Assembly (NCBI GenBank): GCA_012959765.1
Contig: DUCO01000046.1
Location: 1-64,000, forward strand
DNA from: Dehalococcoidia bacterium
Lineage (GTDB): Bacteria > Chloroflexota > Dehalococcoidia > Lucifugimonadales > Lucifugimonadaceae
Length of the DNA stretch: 64,000 nucleotides
Direction of reading: 5' to 3'
Shown here: piece after piece, positions 1-8,983 of the stretch
Position numbering within the stretch: position 1 is the stretch's first letter
How the letters are laid out: each line of letters begins with the position of its first letter
The notes under the pieces: model-generated
What the model was told of the DNA's origin: nothing
Databases searched by the model: none
What the model saw: only the letters and a program-made list of their open reading frames with translations
Program-made: the position numbers and the translations under genes

Positions 1-68
1 AGCCACACATTTACAACTAAGCCAACACGTATCGACCCTCGTAGAAAACGTGCCAATGGCACCCCACG

Positions 69-800
69 CTAACTCAGTGTGAACTTGCGGAAGCCCTCGG
101 CGTAGTCCGCGCCTATCTTCTGACCGGTCTCAGCGCGACGTGACTTCATCCACTTGGCGGCTTCCTCTGGATTGCTCACCTGGCTGACGTGATCGTGAAG
201 CGCCTTGATCGAAAGGTCGACATCGGCTTCGGTCAGTGGATTCCAGAAGTTGGCGTCGGCACCGAAGCTCATCACCCACACTTCTCGAACCTTGTGCGGT
301 TCGAGCCCTTCGTCATAGAAAAGCTCAGGGAACGTCAGGTGATCCCGTGCAGAAGGAAATACCGCCGAAAGAGTTGCTTCGCCAGCGGCAAAGTGATCGG
401 GATGTCCGATATACCCGGAACTCATTAAGTCACGAGTCGGGTTGACGGTGATCAATACATCAGGTTTGCGAACTCGAATCTGGCGGGAGATATCACGTCG
501 AAGTTCGAGAGTCGGTTCGAGATAGCCGTCGGGGTACCCAAGGAACTCGACAGTTTTCAAACCGAGCGTCTTACCAGCTTTTATCTGCTCTTCAGCCCGA
601 AGCTCGGCAAGCTGTTCGGAAGTGGTGTCTCGGTCTTCCGTCCCCTTCGAGCCATCGGTGCAGAGCACGTAGACAACTTCCCATCCCAACCGGCACCACT
701 TGGCGACCGACCCTGAACAGCCATATTCGGCATCGTCGGGGTGGGCAGTCACCACCATAGCGCGCTTTAAATCGTCGTTAGAACCGTCGCCGGTCGTCAT
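69..800 (-). CDS. PIG-L/LmbE family deacetylase
   Basis: This is a 243-residue zinc-dependent N-deacetylase of the PIG-L/LmbE fold. The metal-binding motif AHPDDAE lies at residues 19-25 (H20, D22, D23), and a second motif, GHPDH, lies mid-protein. Family members remove acetyl groups from GlcNAc-type substrates such as GlcNAc-PI, mycothiol or bacillithiol precursors, or lincosamide precursors. The substrate here cannot be told from sequence. The length is usual for the family and there is no signal peptide, so it should be cytoplasmic. The next gene upstream on the same strand is an alpha/beta hydrolase about 90 bp away, which may be co-transcribed. The 68 bases before its stop hold nothing recognisable. 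Confidence 0.9.
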   Translation of the reverse strand: MTTGDGSNDDLKRAMVVTAHPDDAEYGCSGSVAKWCRLGWEVVYVLCTDGSKGTEDRDTTSEQLAELRAEEQIKAGKTLGLKTVEFLGYPDGYLEPTLELRRDISRQIRVRKPDVLITVNPTRDLMSSGYIGHPDHFAAGEATLSAVFPSARDHLTFPELFYDEGLEPHKVREVWVMSFGADANFWNPLTEADVDLSIKALHDHVSQVSNPEEAAKWMKSRRAETGQKIGADYAEGFRKFTLS

Positions 801-893
801 ATGTTGAGAAGCCCCCGTTATTCGCAGAAAACAGCCTGATAAGTTCGCACACAGTTGGAAATGGTAGCACCAGAATCACCAGAGTCTGAGTTG

Positions 894-1628
894 TTAAATC
901 AGGTGATTCGACACGAATTTAGCGACCGAATCCACGGCTTCACGAGAAGAGAAAAACGTGTCGTCGTGATTGGTGTTCGGAAGAGCGGCGAACTCGAAAT
1001 TCATGGCTTTGGCCGATTCCATGGCGTTAGGAAAGTGGCTATCGTCCTCGCCGCAGAACAAAAGCGTCGGGGCAGTGTGACTGGCGAGTCGCCCCTCCGC
1101 ACCTCGCCACTGCAACAGCGCCTCGTGAGACGCTGCGAGAGCGAGAGGATCGTTGCCGGGGCGATCTCCATCCGGTTGTTCGATCGACTTCGCCCTGCCT
1201 GATCGGAGCACCCGAATGCGTCGCTCGAACCGATCGGCCTCGGTTGTAGCGGGCAACAGGTGCATTCCCCCAACGGCCAGCATCGACAGACGCTCGGGAC
1301 TCGACGCCGCCAGTTCAAGTCCGGTTCTACCGCCCATAGAAAAACCAACGAACCCGTATTTCTCGGAGCCGTACTCATCGGCCAGCGCGTTGACCACTGC
1401 TGCTCGCTGTTCCACCGTGTGATCTTCGGGGTCATGTGAACGATCAGAAAGTCCGTGCCCTACAGAATCAAATATCAAAACGCTCGCGTCTTTTTCAAGC
1501 GCTTCGATCCATCCGCCTCGATGCCAGTCTCTCCCCCATGACCCAAAGCCGTGGTGAAGAATCAGCAGCGGTCCTGAACCGGAAATTTTGTAGTTAACAT
1601 CGAGCGAATTGAACTTGAGCGTTGGCAT
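894..1628 (-). CDS. alpha/beta hydrolase
   Basis: A 244-residue alpha/beta-hydrolase fold protein. An oxyanion-hole HHGFG motif is near residues 25-29 and the nucleophile elbow GFSMGG puts the serine at about residue 97. The acid is in CGEDD and the histidine in NTNHDD near the C-terminus, so the catalytic triad looks complete. No signal peptide or membrane segment is visible, so it is probably a cytoplasmic esterase or ring-cleavage-type hydrolase. The substrate is unknown. It sits upstream of the PIG-L gene on the same strand and divergent from purE, with about 100 bp between the start codons. Confidence 0.88.
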   Translation of the reverse strand: MPTLKFNSLDVNYKISGSGPLLILHHGFGSWGRDWHRGGWIEALEKDASVLIFDSVGHGLSDRSHDPEDHTVEQRAAVVNALADEYGSEKYGFVGFSMGGRTGLELAASSPERLSMLAVGGMHLLPATTEADRFERRIRVLRSGRAKSIEQPDGDRPGNDPLALAASHEALLQWRGAEGRLASHTAPTLLFCGEDDSHFPNAMESAKAMNFEFAALPNTNHDDTFFSSREAVDSVAKFVSNHLI

Positions 1629-1731
1629 TGAACGATTCTAATGGCAACTTATTCGTGTTTTCGGTTGGGACGGCTGTAAAATCATTCGGTCGTCATCAAA
1701 GTCCAGAGTTTTTAGTCGGAGCGTCAAAATA

Positions 1732-2229
1732 ATGGCAAAACCGCTCGTTTCAGTAATCATGGGCAGCACCTCGGATCTACCCCCCATGCAGGGCGCAGCC
1801 GACATACTTGAAGAACTTGGGATTCCGCACGAAATTCGTGTTGTTTCAGCCCACCGAACTCCCGATCTGATGTTCAAGTTCGCTGAAGAAGCCAAGGACC
1901 GTGGCATTAAGGTGATCATCGCTGGTGCAGGCGGCGCAGCGCATCTTCCGGGAATGACAGCCGCTAAAACCGTGTTGCCAGTTATCGGCGTACCGGGAGT
2001 TGGCCCGCATCTGGACGGCATGGATTCTCTGATGTCGATAGTTCAGATGCCTCGCGGCTACCCCGTTGCAACCGTCGCGATCGGCGAGTGGGGCGCCGTA
2101 AATGCAGGGCTGCTCGCCGCTCAGATTATTGGCCTCATGGACCCCGAAGTTCAGGCCAAATTCGAGAGCCGCCGAGCGAAGATATCGACCGAAATCGAAA
2201 CCCAAACATTTGTAAAGCCAAAAGAATAA
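1732..2229 (+). CDS. purE: N5-CAIR mutase PurE
   Basis: A 165-residue PurE, class I. It converts N5-carboxyaminoimidazole ribonucleotide to CAIR in purine biosynthesis. The N-terminal MGSTSDLP motif, the SAHRTPD motif and the GGAAHLPGM segment that binds the substrate carboxylate are all present. Length matches the family. purK starts 28 nt downstream on the same strand, so the two form the usual PurK-PurE pair. PurK makes the unstable N5-CAIR and PurE rearranges it. Confidence 0.97.
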   Translation: MAKPLVSVIMGSTSDLPPMQGAADILEELGIPHEIRVVSAHRTPDLMFKFAEEAKDRGIKVIIAGAGGAAHLPGMTAAKTVLPVIGVPGVGPHLDGMDSLMSIVQMPRGYPVATVAIGEWGAVNAGLLAAQIIGLMDPEVQAKFESRRAKISTEIETQTFVKPKE

Positions 2230-2257
2230 ATAGCGTTCGAGTAAACACGAGTAATAA

Positions 2258-3421
2258 ATGGAACGAGAATCTCTCCTCAACCCGGGTTCGACAATTGGAA
2301 TAATCGGAGGCGGTCAACTCGGGCGGATGCTTGCGATTTCGGCTCGCCAGATGGACTACAAGACGATCGTTCTTGATCCCGACCCAGCATGCCCTACCGG
2401 TCAGGTCGCTGATGGCCAGATCACCGACGCCTACTCAAGCCGAGACGCATCACGAAGTCTGGCTCGATCGACTGATGTGGTTACTTACGAGTTCGAGAAC
2501 GTTGATGCCGACTCAGTTTCCGCTGCTTCTGAACTCAAGCCGGTACATCCTTCGCCATCGGTTCTGCGCACCACCCAGCACAGGCTTCATGAGAAAAATG
2601 CCCTGCTAAAAGCTGGAATTCCTGTATCACCATTCCGCGAAATCACCTCGGTAGATGATCTGAAAAACGCTGCGACCGATCTCGGCTTTCCGATGGTCCT
2701 GAAAACCGCAACGATGGGCTACGACGGCAAAGGCCAGGTGATCATCACCCGGGAAGAAGACATAGAGCACTCGTACGACCTGCTGAATGCTGGTGGTACC
2801 GAGTTGATCGTCGAACAATTTGTGCCTTTTTCGATAGAGCTTTCAACGATCTGCGCTCGGGCAAGAGATGGCACTATTGCGACCTTTCCGCCGTCTGAGA
2901 ACATCAACCGAAATCACATTCTAGATATATCGATTGTTCCGGCTCGAATTCCCGAGTCAGTTATCGAAAACGCGAGATTACTTGCTGCCGATATAGCGGT
3001 GCAGCTAAACGTCGTTGGCCTGATCGCTGTCGAGATGTTCATCACAAAAGAGAACGAAATTCTCGTAAATGAACTGGCTCCCCGACCGCACAACTCCGGT
3101 CACTACACAATGGACGGTTGCGATACTTCCCAGTTTGAACAGCTCGTACGCGTGCTCACAGGTATGCCTATTTCAGAACCGAGACTTCTTTCACCAACCG
3201 TGATGGTCAACCTGCTCGGCGAGGTGTGGGAAGACACAGATGGCGATCCCGATTGGGCACGGGCTCTCGAACTGCCGGGAGTGAGCTTGCACCTGTATGG
3301 GAAGTCGGAATCCCGGGCGGGTCGCAAGATGGGCCACATCAACGTGGTTGCCGATACGGTCGAGGACGCACTGTACATCGCAACCGAATCCCGCGACAGG
3401 GCATGGCGCCGCTCAAGGTAG
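2258..3421 (+). CDS. purK: N5-CAIR synthetase PurK
   Basis: A 387-residue ATP-grasp enzyme that carboxylates AIR with bicarbonate and ATP. The N-terminal IIGGGQLGRM dinucleotide-binding-like motif, the central ATP-grasp segment (KTATMGYDGKGQ) and the metal-binding NELAPRPHNSGH signature are visible. Length is usual. It follows purE closely and should be the second gene of a two-gene operon. The coding region stops just before a repeat-rich gap, and the last few residues (RRSR) may be drawn from that repeat sequence. Confidence 0.97.
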   Translation: MERESLLNPGSTIGIIGGGQLGRMLAISARQMDYKTIVLDPDPACPTGQVADGQITDAYSSRDASRSLARSTDVVTYEFENVDADSVSAASELKPVHPSPSVLRTTQHRLHEKNALLKAGIPVSPFREITSVDDLKNAATDLGFPMVLKTATMGYDGKGQVIITREEDIEHSYDLLNAGGTELIVEQFVPFSIELSTICARARDGTIATFPPSENINRNHILDISIVPARIPESVIENARLLAADIAVQLNVVGLIAVEMFITKENEILVNELAPRPHNSGHYTMDGCDTSQFEQLVRVLTGMPISEPRLLSPTVMVNLLGEVWEDTDGDPDWARALELPGVSLHLYGKSESRAGRKMGHINVVADTVEDALYIATESRDRAWRRSR

Positions 3422-3448
3422 GAAGCTCGCTTGCTTGCTGATCACATT

Positions 3449-3476
3449 GTCGTTCTGAACTTGATTCAGAATCGCG
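3449..3476 (+). repeat. short dispersed repeat, CTGAACTTGATTCAG core
   Basis: The core CTGAACTTGATTCAG is an imperfect palindrome. It reappears at 57228-57253 with the same orientation and flanks. It lies in the gap between purK and the ABC cluster (3422-3731). That gap otherwise holds only the paired element at 3534-3721 and no gene that I can support. Confidence 0.6.
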
Positions 3477-3533
3477 AGCGATCGCGGGAGGATTGCTCGC
3501 TTGCTGGCTCGGGCTCGGCATGGGTTCCGACCT

Positions 3534-3721
3534 GTCATTGCGAGGAGTGAGGGACGAACGACGTGGCAATCACTGTGAACCTCACTCGACTTTTGGCCTT
3601 TGAGAAAAGAGTGAACAGGGCAACGCTAAATGTCAGGTAACCCGCCAACATTTGAACGCACTGCTGCTCGGAGACGCTGATTGCCGCGTCGCCTCAGGGC
3701 AGGCCCCCCCTGGCAGTGACA
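3534..3721. repeat. REPIN-like paired inverted repeat, copy 1
   Basis: A left arm of about 40 nt (3534-3572, GTCATTGCGAGGAGTG ... CGACGTGGCAATC) is followed after about 105 nt by a degenerate inverted arm (3678-3721). The same arm recurs across the window, and the whole unit is consistently 187-197 nt. The right arm is GC-enriched and poorer than in the other copies. It occupies most of the purK/ABC gap. Confidence 0.7.
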
Positions 3722-3731
3722 GTTCGGAGGC

Positions 3732-4526
3732 TCAGTCCTGCTCGCTGTCGTCCTCGTCAGGACGCTTGAACTGGGCGTCGGCGTCTACTCGGCCTCCGAC
3801 CTCAGTCAGTTCGATCTCACCGTTGTGCACGGTGTAAATCTTGTCAGCCATATCGAGAAGCGTGCTGTCGTGAGTAGTCGCAACAATCGACATATCCTCT
3901 TCGATCACCATCTCGTGGAAAAGCCCAAATATATGGGCAGCATTCACCGAATCGAGTTCACCCGTTGGTTCGTCAGCAAGAATCACGTTAGGGCGCATCG
4001 CAACGGCTCGAGCGATAGAAATTCGCTGTTGTTCACCACCGGAAAGCTCGTATGGACGGTGCTTGGCACGTCGACCCAGCCCCACGATATCGAGCACTTC
4101 GTTCGTACGCTTTGAACGTTCGGATGCCCCAACCCCGGCTATGCGCATTGGCAGCTCAACGTTTTCGTAAGCCGAAAGCAGCGGTAGCAATGCGAACGAC
4201 TGAAACACCACCCCGATGCGGTGTCGGCGCAACTGGATGAACTGCTTTTCGTTGAAATCTGCCATGTCACCGCCTTCGAACAGCACCTGACCCGATGTCG
4301 GGTGGTCGAGACCCGCGAGCATGTTCAGCAGCGTGGTTTTACCCGATCCTGATCGCCCTACCAGCGTGATGAATTCGCCCATACGAATATCGAGAGTGAC
4401 GTTCCGTACGGCGTGTACAGTTTCGCCCACCAGTTGATAGTCACGAGAAGCATTGATCGCCTGAATTATTGGCGTGCTGGTCCCACGAGACTCACGGTCG
4501 GTTATTTGCTCAGTCGCCTGACTCAA
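3732..4526 (-). CDS. MacB/LolD-type ABC transporter ATP-binding protein
   Basis: A 264-residue ABC ATPase with Walker [10 protein letters not shown], a Q-loop, the signature LSGGEQQR and Walker [12 protein letters not shown]. The TGELD extension after Walker B is typical of the MacB/LolD/FtsE group, which works with FtsX-like permeases in mechanotransmission or export rather than solute import. The N-terminus overlaps the end of the preceding ATPase gene by 17 bp, and the two large permeases lie upstream. The four genes therefore form one minus-strand operon, with this as the last gene. The final 20 residues or so are acidic and have no recognised function. Confidence 0.93.
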   Translation of the reverse strand: MSQATEQITDRESRGTSTPIIQAINASRDYQLVGETVHAVRNVTLDIRMGEFITLVGRSGSGKTTLLNMLAGLDHPTSGQVLFEGGDMADFNEKQFIQLRRHRIGVVFQSFALLPLLSAYENVELPMRIAGVGASERSKRTNEVLDIVGLGRRAKHRPYELSGGEQQRISIARAVAMRPNVILADEPTGELDSVNAAHIFGLFHEMVIEEDMSIVATTHDSTLLDMADKIYTVHNGEIELTEVGGRVDADAQFKRPDEDDSEQD

Positions 4527-5388
4527 GTGTCACCCTTCCATCTTTGATATTTACTTTGGCACGTCGCCCGATGCTCAGTTCATCAAGCATTTCACGAGGG
4601 ATCTGCACTGAACCCGCCGAATCGATAAGCAGGAACTCTTCGGTGTCGGTTCCTTCACCACCAAGCCTTCTTTCGAAGGAGACCTCTCTGATCGTCTCGG
4701 TGCTTGTCTTGCCGTCCTTGATCGCCACAGCCCGGCCAACGCTTGTTGCGATAGCTGGGTCGTGAGTAACGATTACGATTGTGGTACCGAGTTCCTGGTT
4801 GACCTCATTCAACAGTTCAAGAACCTCTGTTCCCGTCTGGTCATCAAGCTCACCGGTCGGTTCGTCGGCCAGCAGTAGCGGAGGCTCGTTGGAGAGTCCG
4901 ACAGCGATTGCAACTCGCTGTTGTTCACCACCAGAAAGCTGCGCCGGCTTGTGATCGGCTCGATCAGACAGTCCAACCACATCGAGCAACTTTTCGGCTC
5001 GCTCTCGCCGTTCTGGGCCGGGTGCACCCGATATCACCATAGGGAGTTCAACATTTTCGAGTGCTGAGAGATAAGGAAACAAGTTTCGTGATGTTTCCTG
5101 CCAGATAAACCCAACTTCGTGACGTCGATACTCAACCACTTCTTTGTTGGTCATCTGCAATAGGTCGTAGTCGCCAACTCGGATCGTTCCGGCTGAAGGA
5201 GCGTCGTATCCGGCAAGAATGTTCAGCAGTGTTGATTTGCCACTTCCGGATGCGCCAACAATTGCGATGATTTCACCCTGCGCTACATTGAGTTCAAGGC
5301 CGCGCAACGCCACAACCTCAAGATCGGCAGCTTTGTAGATTTTGAATAACCCACTGCACTCGATGTAAGTGGAATTCGGTGTTGTCAC
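4510..5388 (-). CDS. MacB/LolD-type ABC ATPase with C-terminal AbrB-like segment
   Basis: A 292-residue protein. Residues 1 to about 230 form a standard ABC ATPase (Walker [10 protein letters not shown], signature LSGGEQQR, Walker [12 protein letters not shown]). The last 45 or so residues ([16 protein letters not shown] and following) resemble a SpoVT/AbrB swapped-hairpin domain, best known as a DNA-binding or dimerisation module in transition-state regulators and antitoxins. It may dimerise or stabilise the ATPase rather than bind DNA. The gene lies between the permease genes and the second ATPase. The two ATPases are clear paralogues and may form a heterodimer under the two permeases. Confidence 0.92.
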   Translation of the reverse strand: MTTPNSTYIECSGLFKIYKAADLEVVALRGLELNVAQGEIIAIVGASGSGKSTLLNILAGYDAPSAGTIRVGDYDLLQMTNKEVVEYRRHEVGFIWQETSRNLFPYLSALENVELPMVISGAPGPERRERAEKLLDVVGLSDRADHKPAQLSGGEQQRVAIAVGLSNEPPLLLADEPTGELDDQTGTEVLELLNEVNQELGTTIVIVTHDPAIATSVGRAVAIKDGKTSTETIREVSFERRLGGEGTDTEEFLLIDSAGSVQIPREMLDELSIGRRAKVNIKDGRVTLESGD

Positions 5389-5473
5389 TACGCGTTACCC
5401 CTGTATGACATTAACGTTGATGCCGGTGCCAGTCCCAGCGTCGATAGGCGATCATAATTTTTGGGAAATCTCA

Positions 5474-8400
5474 TCAACTTTCGCCCATTCTCATTATTGT
5501 GTGTATCGACATTCGGTACACGGAAATCAGAATTACGCCGATAACCGCCAAGAATACTACGCCCAAAAGGCCAAAGGTTATTCCAAAACCGAACCAGTCT
5601 ATTTGAACTGCCATGGGCGGTACAACCGTTGCGTTTTCGCCTGAGCTCGCCAGATACGGCATGATTGTTGTGCCCATTCGTGAACCCATAAATATGCCCA
5701 GCGCAACGGCCACACCGATAACCAGCACCTGTTCCAGCACAACGAGGAACAGCAACTGCTTCATCGAAAGCCCGATTGTTCGCAACAGCGCTAACTCTGC
5801 ACGACGGCCATCGAACGATACTTTGGCGTGAACCAGGAAGCCGACTGCGCTAACGATAAGCACTGTGAAGAAAGCGATACCCAGCAGTGCACGCCATCCG
5901 GCAGATACGAGTGGGTCGAACGCCACGCTTGCGAGTTCGTCAGTACGATCGGTCACGTTCGATCCCGGTCGGATTCTCAGTGATCCTAGTGAAGACTGAA
6001 TGCCGAGAAGGGCAGGATCGCCCGCAATGACCGAATCGAGGACATTGCCATCGGATTCAAGCAGTGCAGAACCCTGCTCTGTCGCAATCCAGAACTCAGT
6101 TGGCTGGCGATCCCCAACCGTTTCGGTGATATTAAGGCGCTCGTGAATGGCTTCGAAATCGGCTATCAGGAACGGCTCCTCGTCCAACCCCATTGTTGGG
6201 AAGTATTCGATGATGTCTCGCACTGAGATGTTTATCGGTGTGCCATCCAGAGCAATTTGCAGTACTTTGCCATCTTCTCCCCCAAACCGTTCAACGAACG
6301 TCACACTGGCGATTACGGGAACGACTTCGAGTTCAGACCCATGAGCAAGCCCCCGGTACTCTCGAGGCGCCGATGATGTCCAGCGCAGGCGGGCAATCCC
6401 GTCCAGCGGTGTCCCGTCCGGATTAGATGCGGGTCCAAGATTGTCACCGAGCGCTTCTCGGGTCGGTGTCATTGTTCGCCAGTTGTCGGTTGAATCGAAC
6501 GTTTCAATGATGATCAACTCTGTTCCGGTGGTGTTGAGCACCGCTATATCGTCGATATCAATCGCAGCGGGGCCGAGGCCGTTTTCATAGTTGATGACGC
6601 CAATCGAATGGAGTCGAATGGGGTCTTGTGGAAGTAGGCCGGGAACACCTCGGAAGCGGGTTGCCTGAATGCTCGATCCAATTCGGCACCACTCCGGCGG
6701 TTCTCCGTCGACGGGTACCGGGCACTTGAATCTCAGCGCATCATCCGCCGTTGGAACCAGAGTTCCAAATGGGATCGAGAAGAAATGGCCGTTGGCATCG
6801 GACAGCCGCGCAACCAGGAACGTTGACGGCTGTCTGACGAGAGGACGTATTTTTGCTGTAAGCCAGCGACCATCCTCTGGTAGAACAATCCCGGCCTCTC
6901 CGCCGATATCGAGGATAGAAGCCTTTGAATCGAATGGCGTTAGCCCGAAATCGTCTCTCAACCAGCCGACTTCGTCGATCGTATCGAGGTCAACTCCAAC
7001 AAACTGAAATCGTTCAACGGCTATTCCTGAGGTGATGACCGCCGATTCGCGGTAAACGGCCGAAGACGCTATCACGCCTTCAGTCTCATCGAGGGTCTCG
7101 GTAACCGAAGTTGATATTCCGCCCGCCCTGGCGTTTACAGATGTGACTTTTATGTCGGCACCGGTTCGGTAGTAGGCCTGGTCGATTGCACTCTGCTCCA
7201 GCGTGGCACCGAAGCTGGCTGCGAACACTCCGAGCGCCGCTGTCAGGATCAGCAGCAGCGAAAGTCTAGAGTGATGCGCGGGGTTTCGGGCCAATTGCCA
7301 GATACCAAGGATCAACGCTGGAGGGGTGATCGCCGACATCGGAGGTCGGGAAAGCACGCGACCCATCAGATCCATTCCAACCGGGAAGATCCGCAGCAGA
7401 ACAAGCCCGGCCGCAATCAGGAATATTGCTGGAACACCAAGAATCAGCTGGTTCACTGTGGTTTCGCCAAAAAGGCTTACCGCAACGAAGGAACCCTGTT
7501 TGGTTAGTTGCCAGAACAAGAACATCACCAGACCCAGAAAGCCCAGGTCAAGGTAGTAGCGCTGAACGAGCGCCAAACGTGCTGGTCTGGCACGGGTAAC
7601 CCTGCTCGCTAGCAGTCCCAGACGAGTGGCTCGAAGTGCGGGAATGAACAGTGCGAGAAGGCCGAGTAATCCACCAAAGAACGCCATGCGGAAGGCGTCG
7701 GCTGTGAGCCTCACTGGAAGAGGGTCGCCACCGTTAAGGTCGCCATATATCGGTAATACGCCAATGAAACCGACACCGAAGAATGCCAGAAACGGCCCAC
7801 TTGCTGCTGCGATTCCAGCAAGAAGCCCGGCCTCGATGACAAACACCGCCAGAATCTGCCGTGACGTCGCTCCTCGGGTTCTTAGCAACCCCACTTCTGA
7901 ACGTTGGGCGTCGACCAGTAGCGAAGCCAACGTCACCACGTAATACAGAACTACGAGAACGATAAGTATCAGTACGATGAACATTGGCAGGCGGTTGAAG
8001 AACAGATCGATTTCAAACGCACTCAGAACCTGCGGCAGGTCGGATCTGAGCAGGAAACCATCGACGATCGCCTTCAGTTCTCGCTCCGTTGCTGCAATCG
8101 TGTTTCGAATCGACTCAGTTTCAGAAGCCTTGATTCGAGTGGAATCGACGTCGAGCCACCACGCATAGTCCGATCCCATGTTCGGCAGGTAAGGGCCGAG
8201 TCCACCAAGAATCGTTTCTTCAGGAACGACAAATCTTGCGAATTTAAGGGTGTCGGTACGAGATCCAAACGCCTCGTTCTGGATGCGCCAGTGGTCAGCT
8301 TCGGGATCGACGCGCTCATATATGCCGGTAACGAGGATATTTACTCGATCGTGTTTGTCCTCCCAGTGCGGTGTTGCCGGGTATATGTCGCCTTTTTCGA

Positions 8401-8983
8401 TCCCCAGTAATTCAGCTGTGCCTGCATCGAGTATTGCCTCGATCTGAAGCGGCTCATCTGATCCAGTATCGAGTACAACCTGCGGCATCACTCCATCGTC
8501 GAGGAGGCGCACGCGGTCGTCGACATCTGGCAGTGTCATCATCGTTACTCGGCGGCAATCACATTCAATCAAGGTTTCGGCGTTTCCCGTGTTGATCCCA
8601 ATCGAAGTTCGACAGCCACACTCGTTGGGTGCCACCATTTCTGGTGGTAGATCGACGAAGAAAGTCCAGGTTTTTACCGCGTACTCGCGGCGATCTAGAA
8701 ACGGCTCGAACCGGCGAACGATAGTTCCGTTCATCGCGTCGACTATCGTTCTATGCGTTTCCTGGTTGGTGGGAACCTGCCCTGCTTCGACAAGCACATC
8801 GATATCAGATGCATCGTGCGTCGATAGCGCCCGTTGCAGAGCGACGTCTCTCAGAGCGTCGAAGAAGATGACCGAACTCGCCATGATCGTCGAAGCGAGC
8901 ACAACTCCAACGACAATTGCTGATAGCAGCCGCCAGTGGGCAAGCGTTCGCTTGACGATGAGTTGGAACGAGTTACTAATCAT
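5474..8983 (-). CDS. very large FtsX-like ABC transporter permease
   Basis: An 1169-residue membrane protein. A transmembrane segment at about residues 20-42 is followed by a large extracytoplasmic domain. A central group of about seven membrane segments falls at roughly residues 330-570, then a second large extracytoplasmic region, then three C-terminal helices. This is the two-copy FtsX/MacB layout, far longer than a single MacB permease. The extracytoplasmic part contains FDSTDNWRTM-like beta-rich stretches but no enzyme motif I recognise. Its first codons overlap the end of the next permease gene (ATGA), so translation is probably coupled. Likely role: efflux, lipoprotein or lipid handling, or peptidoglycan-enzyme control. 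Confidence 0.9.
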   Translation of the reverse strand: MISNSFQLIVKRTLAHWRLLSAIVVGVVLASTIMASSVIFFDALRDVALQRALSTHDASDIDVLVEAGQVPTNQETHRTIVDAMNGTIVRRFEPFLDRREYAVKTWTFFVDLPPEMVAPNECGCRTSIGINTGNAETLIECDCRRVTMMTLPDVDDRVRLLDDGVMPQVVLDTGSDEPLQIEAILDAGTAELLGIEKGDIYPATPHWEDKHDRVNILVTGIYERVDPEADHWRIQNEAFGSRTDTLKFARFVVPEETILGGLGPYLPNMGSDYAWWLDVDSTRIKASETESIRNTIAATERELKAIVDGFLLRSDLPQVLSAFEIDLFFNRLPMFIVLILIVLVVLYYVVTLASLLVDAQRSEVGLLRTRGATSRQILAVFVIEAGLLAGIAAASGPFLAFFGVGFIGVLPIYGDLNGGDPLPVRLTADAFRMAFFGGLLGLLALFIPALRATRLGLLASRVTRARPARLALVQRYYLDLGFLGLVMFLFWQLTKQGSFVAVSLFGETTVNQLILGVPAIFLIAAGLVLLRIFPVGMDLMGRVLSRPPMSAITPPALILGIWQLARNPAHHSRLSLLLILTAALGVFAASFGATLEQSAIDQAYYRTGADIKVTSVNARAGGISTSVTETLDETEGVIASSAVYRESAVITSGIAVERFQFVGVDLDTIDEVGWLRDDFGLTPFDSKASILDIGGEAGIVLPEDGRWLTAKIRPLVRQPSTFLVARLSDANGHFFSIPFGTLVPTADDALRFKCPVPVDGEPPEWCRIGSSIQATRFRGVPGLLPQDPIRLHSIGVINYENGLGPAAIDIDDIAVLNTTGTELIIIETFDSTDNWRTMTPTREALGDNLGPASNPDGTPLDGIARLRWTSSAPREYRGLAHGSELEVVPVIASVTFVERFGGEDGKVLQIALDGTPINISVRDIIEYFPTMGLDEEPFLIADFEAIHERLNITETVGDRQPTEFWIATEQGSALLESDGNVLDSVIAGDPALLGIQSSLGSLRIRPGSNVTDRTDELASVAFDPLVSAGWRALLGIAFFTVLIVSAVGFLVHAKVSFDGRRAELALLRTIGLSMKQLLFLVVLEQVLVIGVAVALGIFMGSRMGTTIMPYLASSGENATVVPPMAVQIDWFGFGITFGLLGVVFLAVIGVILISVYRMSIHTIMRMGES

